A stretch of DNA of 64,000 bases from JAMHWF01 sp035911095 (GTDB lineage: Bacteria; Pseudomonadota; Gammaproteobacteria; Burkholderiales; Burkholderiaceae_C). Shown one piece after another: positions 19,022 through 27,027 of the stretch. The position numbers were made by a program, and so were the translations under genes. Under the pieces are notes generated by a model. The model had not been told where the DNA came from. It saw only the letters and a list, made by a program, of their open reading frames with translations, and ran no database searches. The DNA lies in contig JAMHWF010000077.1 of the NCBI GenBank assembly GCA_035911095.1, positions 62,001 through 126,000 on the forward strand. The letters run 5' to 3'. Within the stretch, counting starts at the first letter, position 1. Each line of letters opens with the position of its first letter.

Positions 19022-20536
19022 ATGAGCGACGACCCGCGCCCGACCGACCTGCCGACGCCCGCTGACGCGGCTGCCCCCCGCGATGCCGCCCGCCCTGAAG
19101 GGGCCCCGTCTGATGCCGCCCCATCCGGTGACGTCGCGGCGCCCGAGCCAGCCGCGGCGGCTGCAGTCGCCGTCGCGCAGGCCGAGCGGCCGACGCTGCC
19201 CGCCGCCTTCGCCACGCCGCTGCCCGGCCGCCTGCAGGGCATCCATTCGCTCGACGACTTCGAAGACGCGGCGCGGCGCCACCTGCCGGCCTGCGTCTTC
19301 TCCTACGTCTCCAGCGGCTGCGAGACCGACCGCTCGCGCGACGCCAACCGCGCCGCCTTCGCCGAGCACGACTGGATCCCGCGCGTCTTCACCGACACCT
19401 CGGCGCGCAGCCTCGAGACGACGCTGTTCGGCGAGACCTGGTCGGCGCCCTTCGGCATCGCGCCGATGGGCCTCTCGGCGCTTTCGGCCTACCGCGGCGA
19501 CATCGTGCAGGCGCGCGCGGCGGCGGCGGCCAACATCCCGTCGATCCTCAGCGGCACCTCGCTGATCCGCATGGAAGAGGTGCAGCCGGCGAACCCGCGC
19601 GGCTGGTTCCAGGCCTACGTCCCGGGCGAGCCCGATCGCATCCACGCGCTGCTCGACCGCGTGGAAGCTGCGGGCTTCCGCACCCTGGTCGTCACCGCCG
19701 ACGTGCCGGTGCTCGGCAACCGCGAGGCCGACCTGAAGGCCGGCTTCTCGACCCCGCTCAAGCCCAGCCTGCGGCTGGCGCTCGACGGCCTGCTGCACCC
19801 GAGGTGGCTCTTCGGCACCGCGCTGCGCACGCTGGTGAACCACGGCATGCCGCACTTCGAGAACTCCTACGCCAGCCGAGGCGCGCCGGTGCTCTCGTCG
19901 CAGGTGCTGCGCGACTTCGGCGGCCGCGACCATCTCGACTGGGAGCACCTGGCGCTGATGCGCAAGCGCTGGCGCGGCACGCTCGTCGTCAAGGGCGTGC
20001 TGCACCCGGCCGACGCGCGCCGCGCGGCCGACCTGGGCGCCGACGGCGTCATCGTCTCCAACCACGGCGGGCGCCAGCTCGACGGCGCGCTGGCGCCGCT
20101 GCGCGCGCTGCCGTCCATCGTGCAGATCCTCGGCGCCGACGTCCCGGTGATGATCGACAGCGGCTTCCGCCGCGGCAGCGACGTGCTGATGGCGCTCGCG
20201 CTGGGCGCCAAGTTCGTCTTCGTCGGCCGGCCGTTCAACTACGCCGGCGCGGTCGGCGGCGAGCGCGGCATCGCGCTCGCGATCGACCTCCTCGCGCGCG
20301 AGCTGATGCGCAACATGGCGATGCTCGGCATCCAGCGCCCGCTCGACGCCGGCGCGCGGCACCTGCGGCCGCAGCGGGGCGGGGGGCCGGGCATCTTCAC
20401 GCTGCGCAGTGCCGACGCGGTGGCGCCGGAGCGGCTGGGCGGGCGGCGGCGGGCGGAGCAGGGTGCTTCGGCCGCGGAGGCCCAGCAGCGCGCGACAGGC
20501 GGTGCGGGCGGGCAGGCTGCGCGGCGCCGGGGCTGA
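19022..20536 (+). CDS. FMN-dependent alpha-hydroxy-acid oxidase/dehydrogenase
   Basis: A 504-residue member of the lactate dehydrogenase (LldD)/glycolate oxidase family that oxidises an L-2-hydroxy acid using FMN. PFGIAPMGLSALSAYRGDI is the flavin-binding strand, LVVKGVLHPADARRAADLGADGVIVSNHGGRQLDGA holds the catalytic His and substrate Arg (SNHGGRQLD), and VMIDSGFRRGSDVLMALALGAKFVFVGRP binds the phosphate. About 60 Ala/Pro-rich residues precede the conserved domain, and a disordered Gly/Arg-rich tail follows, both unusual. There is no strong ribosome site at 19022, so the true start may lie downstream. Substrate not determinable. Confidence 0.87.
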   Translation: MSDDPRPTDLPTPADAAAPRDAARPEGAPSDAAPSGDVAAPEPAAAAAVAVAQAERPTLPAAFATPLPGRLQGIHSLDDFEDAARRHLPACVFSYVSSGCETDRSRDANRAAFAEHDWIPRVFTDTSARSLETTLFGETWSAPFGIAPMGLSALSAYRGDIVQARAAAAANIPSILSGTSLIRMEEVQPANPRGWFQAYVPGEPDRIHALLDRVEAAGFRTLVVTADVPVLGNREADLKAGFSTPLKPSLRLALDGLLHPRWLFGTALRTLVNHGMPHFENSYASRGAPVLSSQVLRDFGGRDHLDWEHLALMRKRWRGTLVVKGVLHPADARRAADLGADGVIVSNHGGRQLDGALAPLRALPSIVQILGADVPVMIDSGFRRGSDVLMALALGAKFVFVGRPFNYAGAVGGERGIALAIDLLARELMRNMAMLGIQRPLDAGARHLRPQRGGGPGIFTLRSADAVAPERLGGRRRAEQGASAAEAQQRATGGAGGQAARRRG

Positions 20537-20665
20537 GAGGTTTCGATAGCGTCTTCGATCCTCTCCTGGATCAGGGAGTCAGCTGGTGGTCGGCGGTCTC
20601 CGCAACCGCGGCGAGGCCTCCGGTTGACGTCGAGCGCCGGAGGGGACACCGTTGCGCCAGTAACG

Positions 20666-20746
20666 GGTTATGGGCGCAGGAATGATGGTCTGCGGGTGGT
20701 TATGAGCGCGGGATTGAGCCCGTAACGGATGAGAGGCGCAGAAGTG
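20666..20746. repeat. 32-bp-spaced degenerate repeats upstream of the cassette-like region
   Basis: GGTTATGGGCGCAGGAATGA (20666-20685) recurs as GGTTATGAGCGCGGGATTGA (20698-20717) exactly 32 bases on, and a weaker related copy begins near 20727. It lies in the 252-bp gap before the small cassette-like gene. Function unknown; it is neither a clear attC nor an IS end. Confidence 0.45.
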
Positions 20747-20788
20747 CGCCCGAAAACAAGTTCGGTATCACAAAACTAGTGAGGGCAC

Positions 20789-21403
20789 GTGAGTTACGCA
20801 GACGATACTGAGTACGCATCGAGGAATCTCATCGACCTCGCAATTCGCGAGGAAGCGCTGCTCGCCGAAAAGAAGCCGCTCCTATCCGACGCTGAGAGAC
20901 GGATGCGAGTGCACCAGTGGGATTTTCAGACCAGCGACCTGAACGACGATTTCTCTGACGCTTACGTTATGGCAGCGTTTGCTCGCGCCGGCCGGGCTGG
21001 AGTGGAGGTTGAAGCGCTTAGGAGTGAAGTAGCTTCGTTGCAAGCGGCGATCGGCGCGCATCAAGTCGCCGTTCAGGCGATCTGCGGGGCGCTCCTACAA
21101 ATCGGCAAGCAAGGCATATCACTAGTTCATGGAGGTCTGACCACTGCACCACCTGGGCGGCTCATCGGAACCGTTCCGCTGAAGGATGTTATCTGGCAAG
21201 CAAGGAATCAGTCGCTTCACTACGAAGAGGGGACATTTAAGCCGCCAGTGCAGGCCGTTTTCCAGGCGCTAGAGCGGTCTCACGGCCAGCAGTTCTCGCT
21301 CACTGCGCATGCGCGCCAGAGCCGAGCCAAGCAAGTTGTAGATCTTCTTGGGTGGACAACTTTTGCAACGTACCTCGCTGATATGAGGTCGTTGGGGCTA
21401 TAG
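20789..21403 (+). CDS. Cassette-borne protein of unknown function with an RNxxxH (HEPN-like) motif
   Basis: A 204-residue soluble protein, GTG start. No family is recognised with confidence. Residues 70-100 look helical/coiled-coil. The segment PLKDVIWQARNQSLHYEEG contains Arg139-Asn-x3-His144, which fits the Rx4-6H (often RNxxxH) motif of HEPN ribonucleases, inside a predicted helix. The C-terminus (AKQVVDLLGWTTFATYLADM) is also helical. Its stop lies nine bases before an attC site, so this is the gene of an integron cassette. A defence or toxin role is only an inference from the motif and context. Codon use is less GC-biased than in the core genes. Confidence 0.72.
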   Translation: MSYADDTEYASRNLIDLAIREEALLAEKKPLLSDAERRMRVHQWDFQTSDLNDDFSDAYVMAAFARAGRAGVEVEALRSEVASLQAAIGAHQVAVQAICGALLQIGKQGISLVHGGLTTAPPGRLIGTVPLKDVIWQARNQSLHYEEGTFKPPVQAVFQALERSHGQQFSLTAHARQSRAKQVVDLLGWTTFATYLADMRSLGL

Positions 21404-21411
21404 CGAGTGAT

Positions 21412-21510
21412 GCCGAACAACACGTTCCAGCCGACGGCCACGCCCCAGGACATGCGAGCAATCAGACGGAGCAGTGTGGGCGTGGCCGCGGCTGAACGTG
21501 GGCGTTAGGC
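21412..21510 (+). other. Integron attC recombination site (59-base-element type)
   Basis: An imperfect palindrome with all attC parts. R'' GCCGAAC is at 21412-21418 and R' GTTAGGC (matching GTTRRRY) at 21504-21510. L'' CACGTTCCAGC (21421-21431) pairs with L' GCTGAACGTG (21491-21500), leaving C21427 unpaired. GGCCACGCCC (21436-21445) pairs perfectly with GGGCGTGGCC (21478-21487), with A21434 a second extrahelical base. A 32-base loop closes it. Orientation is the normal one, with cassette genes read left to right. R'' departs from RYYYAAC at one base. No integrase gene is in the window. Confidence 0.85.
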
Positions 21511-21515
21511 CTCAC

Positions 21516-22304
21516 ATGCCAGATTTCGATCCATACGACGCGCTGATACCTGTGTTCCTCGAGACGCAGGCGCCGAATCGCGTTTCGCAGATCGGCACCG
21601 CTGTCTTCGTAGAGTTGCACGGCGAACCGTTCCTGTTCACAGCAGCGCATGTGACCGACGATCGAAAGTCAGGCTACTTGCTCGCGCCGACATCGAATGG
21701 ATTGGCGCCCATCGACGGCTACATGGCCTTCATCGACCTTCCACCAGAGATTCACCGACGGGAAGACGATACCGACATTGCCTACTACCGCCTTAGTTCA
21801 GGATTCGCTGCCGCTCTGTGCCATCACTTCAAGCCGCTCCCACAGGCTCGATGCGAGTTGATCAAGAGTTCAATGGAACTGACCGTATGTTCCGCCGCAG
21901 GCTACCCGGCTTCAAAGTCAGGCAAGACTGCCGATGGCGCCCATTGCTCAGAAGTCTTCTCATTTCGGGGAGTCGCCGCTCAACAGCATGTCTACGATTC
22001 GCTCGGTCTTTCATCCGACTTCAACATCGTGATTCACTTCAGCAAGAAGCGAGCGGTAGATCCAGACACGTTCGAGAAGTACCCGACGCCAAGCCTCAAA
22101 GGCGTTAGCGGCGGCGGCATCTTCGCCTGGCCTAAGGGCGACGAACTCTCAGATGACTGGAGTCTCCCTAAGCTTATAGGCCTCATGCATAGTTTTCGAG
22201 AGAAGGACGGCCTGATCGTCGGCAGCACGCTCCTACCAGTAATCACGGCTGTTCAACTCGGTCGCATGATGGGCTTCCCCCGGTTTCCCGGACGCTGTTG
22301 TTAG
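21516..22304 (+). CDS. Trypsin-like serine protease, C-terminus cut by an IS
   Basis: A 262-residue protein with a chymotrypsin-fold catalytic triad: His45 in FLFTAAHV, Asp87 in DDTDIAYYRL and Ser198 in LKGVSGGGIF (GxSGG). There is no signal peptide, so it acts in the cytoplasm if made. ATG 21516 is six bases after the attC R' core, the usual short leader of a cassette gene. The last 11 codons (from 22270) belong to the inverted repeat of the IS3 element, so the native C-terminus is lost. The triad is complete and activity may survive. Substrate unknown; such proteases occur in some defence systems. Confidence 0.78.
   Translation: MPDFDPYDALIPVFLETQAPNRVSQIGTAVFVELHGEPFLFTAAHVTDDRKSGYLLAPTSNGLAPIDGYMAFIDLPPEIHRREDDTDIAYYRLSSGFAAALCHHFKPLPQARCELIKSSMELTVCSAAGYPASKSGKTADGAHCSEVFSFRGVAAQQHVYDSLGLSSDFNIVIHFSKKRAVDPDTFEKYPTPSLKGVSGGGIFAWPKGDELSDDWSLPKLIGLMHSFREKDGLIVGSTLLPVITAVQLGRMMGFPRFPGRCC
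22270..22293. repeat. Inverted repeat, one end of the IS3 element
   Basis: 24 bases identical to the reverse complement of 23492-23515. It begins TG, as IS3-family ends do. It also encodes most of the foreign C-terminal residues of the truncated protease. Confidence 0.93.
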
Positions 22305-23164
22305 CCCATTAGACCGTGCTCGAACTGGACCGGGCTGACGTAGTCCAGGGTCGAGTGTCGGCGCTGCTGGTTGTAGAAGCGCTCGACGTAGTCGAAGACA
22401 TCGGCACGCACCTCATCGCGCGTGCGGTACACCTTGCGCGAGAGCCGTTCGGTCTTGAGCGAACTGAAGAAGCTCTCCATCGCGGCGTTGTCCCAGCAGT
22501 CGCCGCGCCGGCTCATGCTGCAGGTGATGCCTTCGGACTTCATCAACGACTGAAACTCGTCGCTCGTGTATTGGCTGCCCTGGTCGGAGTGCAGCAGCAA
22601 CTGCGAGGACCGCCCCCGGCGCCACAGCGCCATGAGCAGCGCGTCAGTGACCATCCTGGCGTGCATCGTCTCGTTCATTGACCAACCGACGATGCGGCGC
22701 GAGTACAGGTCCATCACTGCTGCAACGTAGAGCCATCCCTCGGCCGTCCAGACGTAGGTGAAGTCGGCGACCCACTTCCGGTTCGGTGCGTCGGCCGCAA
22801 ACTCGCGCTGCAGCCGGTTCTGGGCAATGTTGTGCTCGAGCCGTTCGGCGTGGTCGCCCGGCAAGCTGCGGCGCTTGGTGCGAGCCTTCAGGTTGGCCAC
22901 TCGCATCAGCCTGGCCACCCGGTTGCGGCCGCAGCGCTCGCCGCCGGCTCGCAGGTCGTGCCACACCCGCGGGCTGCCGTAGGTGCTGTCGCTGCGCTCG
23001 AAGCTCTGACGGATGCTGCGCGTGAGCCTGGCATCGTCCTGCGAGCGATGGCTCGGGCCACGCCCGAGCCACTCGTAGAACCCGCTGGCCGAAACGTCGA
23101 GCAACCGGCACATCACCCGCGTGGGCCACACCCCGCGCTGTTTGGCGATGTAGGCGTACTTCAC
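22301..23164 (-). CDS. IS3-family transposase OrfB
   Basis: A 287-residue DDE integrase-fold transposase subunit. The HTH_21-type N-terminal part (MKYAYIAKQRGVWPTRVMCRLL) is followed by the catalytic residues: Asp in WVADFTYVWT, Asp in LLHSDQGSQYTSDEF and Glu in NAAMESFFSSLKTE. All three are intact, so the element could be active. It is normally made as an OrfAB fusion by -1 frameshifting from orfA, with which it overlaps by four bases. The stop lies eight bases inside the inverted repeat. Confidence 0.94.
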   Translation of the reverse strand: MKYAYIAKQRGVWPTRVMCRLLDVSASGFYEWLGRGPSHRSQDDARLTRSIRQSFERSDSTYGSPRVWHDLRAGGERCGRNRVARLMRVANLKARTKRRSLPGDHAERLEHNIAQNRLQREFAADAPNRKWVADFTYVWTAEGWLYVAAVMDLYSRRIVGWSMNETMHARMVTDALLMALWRRGRSSQLLLHSDQGSQYTSDEFQSLMKSEGITCSMSRRGDCWDNAAMESFFSSLKTERLSRKVYRTRDEVRADVFDYVERFYNQQRRHSTLDYVSPVQFEHGLMG

Positions 23165-23457
23165 TGCGGGTCCTTCGCGAAGTAGCCCAGCGCTTTTTTT
23201 AGGATGTCGCGCTCCATCGTCACGCGCCGCAGTTCGCGTTGCACACGCTCCAGTTCGCTGGCCATCTCACTGCGCAGCGGCTTGGCGGAGTTCATCTCGA
23301 GCGCACCGCCGCGCTCCTGCTGCACCCAGCGCCGCAACACGCTCTGGTCAATGCCCAGGTTGCTCGCCACGTGGGTGACCACCGCTCCCGGCTGGCCGCA
23401 CAGCTTCACCGCCTCCCGCTTGAACTCGTCCGTGAAACGCCTTCTCGTCTTGCTCAT
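23161..23457 (-). CDS. IS3-family OrfA (transposase DNA-binding subunit)
   Basis: A 98-residue IS3 OrfA: an HTH of the transposase_8/InsE type (RRRFTDEFKREAVKLC, then VASNLGIDQSVLRRWVQQE) and a leucine-zipper-like C-terminus (ELERVQRELRRVTMERDILKKALGYF). The codons for LKKAL contain an A7 run (T7 on the + strand, 23194-23200), the expected site of the -1 frameshift that yields OrfAB. It binds the inverted repeats. Confidence 0.93.
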   Translation of the reverse strand: MSKTRRRFTDEFKREAVKLCGQPGAVVTHVASNLGIDQSVLRRWVQQERGGALEMNSAKPLRSEMASELERVQRELRRVTMERDILKKALGYFAKDPQ

Positions 23458-23477
23458 CGTTCTCTCCAGACCACATC

Positions 23478-24404
23478 ATGTCCGTCGATGTGTCCGGGAA
23501 ACCGGGGGAAGCCCAGGGCGAGTTGATCGCCCTGCTGAGGGCTGAGGAGCTTGACCTGGTCGTGGTGGAAGCCACCGGCGGGTACGAGCGCGGGGCAGTG
23601 TGCGCGATGCAGGAGGCGCGGCTTGCGGTGGCGCGAGTCAATCCTCGCCAGGCCCGGGACTTCGCCAAGTCCATGGGTGTGCTGGCGAAGACGGACCGGG
23701 TCGATGCGCGGCTGCTGCGCGACTTCGCAGACGTGCTGGCGCGGCACAAGGACCGGGCGAGGTACATCGCACCGCTGGTCGAGGAGGCGCGCCAGGAACT
23801 GGCGGAGCTGATGACACGCAGACGTCAGTTGGTGGACATGCGCGTGGCCGAGAACAACCGGCTGGAGCATGCTGGCAAGAGCGCGACGCGCAGCATCGTG
23901 AGCGTCATCAAGCTACTGGACAAGCAGCTCGGCGCAATCGATGCGCACATCGACGATCACATGGATCGCCACTTCAAGACTCAGCGGGAGCTTCTCGACA
24001 GCGTCAAAGGAGTCGGTCCGGTCACGATCCTGACGCTGACTGCTGCGTTGCCGGAGCTTGGTCGATTGGGGCGTCGCCAGATCGCCAAGTTGGTCGGTGT
24101 TGCGCCGCTGGCGGATGACTCGGGTGGACGTCAGGGCAAGCGCCGAACGTGGGGAGGGCGCTCCGGCGTGAGAGCAGTGGTCTATACGGCCGCGGTGGTC
24201 GCGATGCGCCACAACCCGGTGATCCGAGAGTTCTACGAGCGACTGCTCGCCGCCGGGAAGCCCAAGAAGGTCGCCATAGTGGCGTGCATGCGCAAGCTAC
24301 TGACGATTCTCAATGCGATGCTGCGTGGGTCAGGCGCTATGGAATGTCTCTCGGCGCTAACCCTTGCGTCGCGAGGACTCGCCCCGGCAAGCCTCTCTTG
24401 TTAA
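23478..24404 (+). pseudogene. IS110-family transposase, 5' truncated by the IS3 element
   Basis: The frame (308 codons) starts inside the IS3 end; native IS110 sequence begins only after 23515. Retained: Glu in VVVEATGGYE, Asp residues of LAKTDRVDARLLRDFA, and the transposase_20 domain (LLDSVKGVGPVTILTL, AKLVGVAPLADDSG, KRRTWGGR) with its catalytic Ser. The N-terminal 40-50 residues with the first catalytic Asp are missing. By chance the IS3 end supplies MSVDVS, which resembles the lost (I)DVSK motif, but spacing to the Glu is too short. After NAMLR the C-terminus departs from the family, so the 3' end is probably also outside the element. Likely inactive. Confidence 0.82.
23492..23515. repeat. 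Inverted repeat, other end of the IS3 element
   Basis: Exact reverse complement of 22270-22293. It lies upstream of orfA and inside the chimeric start of the IS110 transposase reading frame. Confidence 0.93.
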
Positions 24405-24406
24405 CG
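24354..24406 (+). other. Degenerate attC-like palindrome
   Basis: GCGCTAAC (24354-24361) and GTTAACG (24400-24406) are nearly complementary outer boxes. Inside, CTTGC (24363-24367) pairs with GCAAG (24387-24391) and GCGA (24371-24374) with TCGC (24379-24382). The layout recalls a short attC, but both boxes break the RYYYAAC/GTTRRRY consensus. It could be a decayed site or the target of the IS110 element, some of which insert in attC sites. Confidence 0.3.
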
Positions 24407-24443
24407 TAAGCTGCATGACAAGCTATCCAAAAAGGAAATCATT

Positions 24444-24866
24444 GTGTCTGAACAAAACAAGACCCGTATCACCGAGTTTCTCCGCCGCGTCCTTTCTTCC
24501 GGCGAGATTTCCGCAGCAGGAGAATATTTCCATGACGACATGGTGGAAGAGGTTCCATTCCCCGGTCAAGGCCCAGGCCTTCAGGGTCTCAAGGACACAT
24601 TGACCGCTTTGCGAGTGGCCTTCCCGGACATGCGATGGCGCGTCGAGGAGCAAATCGCGGAGGACAGCCGCGTCTTGACTCGATTCGTCTGGGAAGGTAC
24701 TCATCGCGGTGATTTTCTAGGGCTGCCGCCGACCAATCGAACGGTGAGCGTGTGGGGCATGGTCATTGACCAGTTTGACGGCTCAAAGGTGAAATCGACC
24801 CGCCTGATCATGGACACCATGGGCCTGATGCAACAGCTTGGCGCGCTGCCAGGTCCTCCTCAGTAG
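24444..24866 (+). CDS. SnoaL-like ester cyclase family protein
   Basis: A 140-residue alpha+beta barrel protein of the SnoaL/NTF2-like superfamily. The N-terminal helix (KTRITEFLRRVLSSGEISAAGEYFHDDMVEEVPFPGQGPG), the FPDMRWRVEEQIAEDSRVLTRFVWEGTHRGDFLGLPPTNR strand-turn-strand and VWGMVIDQFDGSKVKSTRLIMDT are typical. Members isomerise or hydrolyse small organic molecules; this one cannot be assigned a substrate. GTG 24444 has AAAGGA seven bases upstream. It sits between an IS110 remnant and a DUF1090 gene, perhaps the last gene of the former cassette region. Confidence 0.8.
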   Translation: MSEQNKTRITEFLRRVLSSGEISAAGEYFHDDMVEEVPFPGQGPGLQGLKDTLTALRVAFPDMRWRVEEQIAEDSRVLTRFVWEGTHRGDFLGLPPTNRTVSVWGMVIDQFDGSKVKSTRLIMDTMGLMQQLGALPGPPQ

Positions 24867-24979
24867 ACCGGTATCCACATCGGTCGAAGCGCCGTCGGGG
24901 CATCGATAAGTACCGGCGGCGTCTGCGCGCGCGCCAAGCGGCCACAATGACGATTTAAGCCTTATCTCAAGGAATGGGA

Positions 24980-25348
24980 ATGCTGATCCGAATGGCCATC
25001 GTCGCTCTGTTTTCTATCGCCGCTTGCCCGGCTATCGCTGCCGAGCGCGGCCCCGGCTGCGCGGCCAAAGAGGCGGAGATCGAGGCGAACATCGCCGCCG
25101 CCACGGCTCGCGGCAACAAGGATGAGGTGAACGGCCTGAACAAGGCCCTCCGGGCTACGAAGGCGAATTGCACGGAGGCGGGCTTGAAGAAGGAAAAGGA
25201 AGCGCGCATCGACAAGGCGCGTCGAGAGGTCGCCGAGCGTGAGCAAGACCTGGCCAAGGCCGAAAAGAGCGGTGATGTCGAGAAGATCGGCAAGCGGCGC
25301 GAAAAGCTCGCCGAGGCTCGTCAGGAGCTTTCCGCAGCCGAGCAGTAA
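24980..25348 (+). CDS. DUF1090 (YqjC-like) periplasmic protein
   Basis: A 122-residue exported protein resembling E. coli YqjC: signal peptide (MAIVALFSIAACPAIAA), then CAAKEAEIEANIAAATARGN, VNGLNKALRATKANCTE with the paired cysteines, and a charged coiled-coil end (EVAEREQDLAKAEKSGDVEKIGKRREKLAEARQEL). ATG 24980 is preferred since AAGGA is six bases before it; the ATG at 24974 touches that site. Function unknown; yqjC neighbours in enterobacteria are envelope-stress genes. Confidence 0.85.
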   Translation: MLIRMAIVALFSIAACPAIAAERGPGCAAKEAEIEANIAAATARGNKDEVNGLNKALRATKANCTEAGLKKEKEARIDKARREVAEREQDLAKAEKSGDVEKIGKRREKLAEARQELSAAEQ

Positions 25349-25387
25349 CGATCTGCGCGGCTTGCGAAAGGGCGGCCAGCGCTCAGA

Positions 25388-27027
25388 CCTTCATGCATGA
25401 GTCGGCCCTGCAAATCCCCGCCAGCCCGCATGTCTGCTGGCGAAGCGGGCTGAAGCCCGGTAGCGCGAACTCCCGGATTCCATTTCAATGAGCGCTGTTT
25501 GCTGGGAGTTTGGAGCGCAGCGCAGATGGCCACCGACGACTTCTTCAGGGCGCGCCTGGACGGGATGATCGATCTGCGCCACCCGCTGGCGGTGCTGGCC
25601 CGGCGCATGCCCTGGGGCGAGATCGAAGCGTCGCTGGCTCCGGCGCTGTCGCACCGCGACCGCAAGGGCCGTCTGGTCGAGGGCGCCGACCTGTTCGGCC
25701 CGACTGTGTCGGTTGCCGGTGCGGGGGTGAGCAACGCGGGGCGCCCGCGCCTGCCGATCCGGCTGATGGTGGCGCTGCTGTACCTCAAGCACGCCTACGG
25801 GCTGAGCGACGAGGCGGTGGTCGAGCGCTGGAGCGAGAACGTCGTCTGGCAGTTCTTCAGCGGTCAGACCTACTACGAGCCGCGCCTGCCGTGCGACGCC
25901 ACGCAGATCGGCCGCTTCCGCCGGGTGCTGGGCGAAGCGGGTGTCGAGCAGTTGCTCAAGACCACGATCGAGACGGCGGTGGCGCTCGGGGCGGTGAAGA
26001 AGGCCGAGTTCGAGCGCGTCATCGTGGACACGACGGTGCAGGAGAAGGCAGTGGCCTTCCCGACCGGCAGCCGGCTGCTGGAGGTGGCGCGGGCCAAGGT
26101 CGCGCAGCTCGCCCGGTGCGTGGGGATTGCCCCGAAGCAGACCTACGAGCGCGAAGGCAAGACCCTGCGCCGCCGCGCCGGCGGCTACGCCCACGCCCGG
26201 CAGTTCAAGCGGCTGCACCGGGTGCTCCGGCGCCAGCGGGTGATCCTGGGCCGACTGCTGCGCGACGTGCGGCGCAAGATGGCCACATTGCCGCAGGCGA
26301 GCCAGGATGCCCTGGAGGTCTGGCTGCAGCGCGCCGAGCGCATCCAGCGCGAGCGGCCGCACGACAAGCACAAGCTGTATGCCCTGCACGCGCCGGAGGC
26401 AGAGTGCATCGGCAAGGGCAAGGCCCGCCAGCCCTACGAGTTCGGCGTGAAGACCAGCCTGGCGGTCACGCACAGGAGTGGCCTGGTCGTGGGCGCCCGG
26501 ACCTTCCCCGGCAACCCCTACGACGGCCACACCCTGGCAGCACAGATCGAGCAGACCACCACGCTGATCGAGGACCTGGGCGTCAAGCCGACCACGGCGG
26601 TGGTCGACCTGGGCTACCGCGGCGTCGATCATCTGGTGCCGGTCGAAGTCGTCCACCGCGGCCGCTACAAGACGATGACGAACCCGCAGCGGCGCTGGCT
26701 CAAGCGAAGACAGGCGATCGAGCCGGTGATCGGGCACCTCAAGGACGATCACGGCATGCGGCGGTGCTGGCTCAAGGGATCAGAAGGCGACGCGCTCCAC
26801 GCGGTGCTGTGTGCGGCGGGCTTCAACATCCGTTGGCTGATGCGCGCCATCGCCCGTCTAGGCCTGCGGGCCGTTCTCTTGGCCTTGATCGAATGGGCGC
26901 GCCATGCGCCGAGCAGGTCCTCGACCAGCAGGGGGGTGCTGCTCGAACTCGTGCAGCCACGCACCCCACGCGCCAGCGCGTCCCTCCCTCGTCGAGAGAT
27001 GAATTACGCAGGGCCGACGCATGAAGG
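25388..27027 (+). mobile_element. IS5-superfamily insertion sequence
   Basis: Left end CCTTCATGC (25388-25396) then, after four extra bases, GTCGGCCCTGC (25401-25411). The right end is the inverse, GCAGGGCCGACGCATGAAGG (27008-27027), so the repeats match over 20 bases apart from a 4-base insertion in the left copy. One transposase gene fills the inside. No target duplication is obvious. The transposase frame stops 19 bases beyond the right repeat, so either the boundary lies further out or the element has lost its own stop. Confidence 0.75.

Larger units (their letters stand above)
22270..23515 (-). mobile_element. Complete IS3-family insertion sequence
   Basis: A 1246-bp element bounded by perfect 24-bp inverted repeats (22270-22293 and 23492-23515) that begin TGGGC and end CGGAC reading inward. 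It holds orfA and orfB in the usual overlapping arrangement with an A7 slippery run at 23194-23200. Flanking bases (left catga, right gggcg) show no target duplication. The left end lies in the protease gene and the right end in an IS110 transposase gene, so flanking DNA was rearranged or deleted at or after insertion. Confidence 0.92.

Noticed and set aside
22299..22305. GTTAGCC at the end of the protease frame as an attC core
   Set aside because: It lies inside the IS3 element and breaks GTTRRRY at the third R.
22260..23525. Target-site duplication of the IS3 element
   Set aside because: Flanks catga and gggcg do not match at any length from 3 to 5.
24867..24979. attC downstream of the SnoaL-like gene
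   Set aside because: No GTTRRRY core and no paired boxes found in the 113-bp gap.
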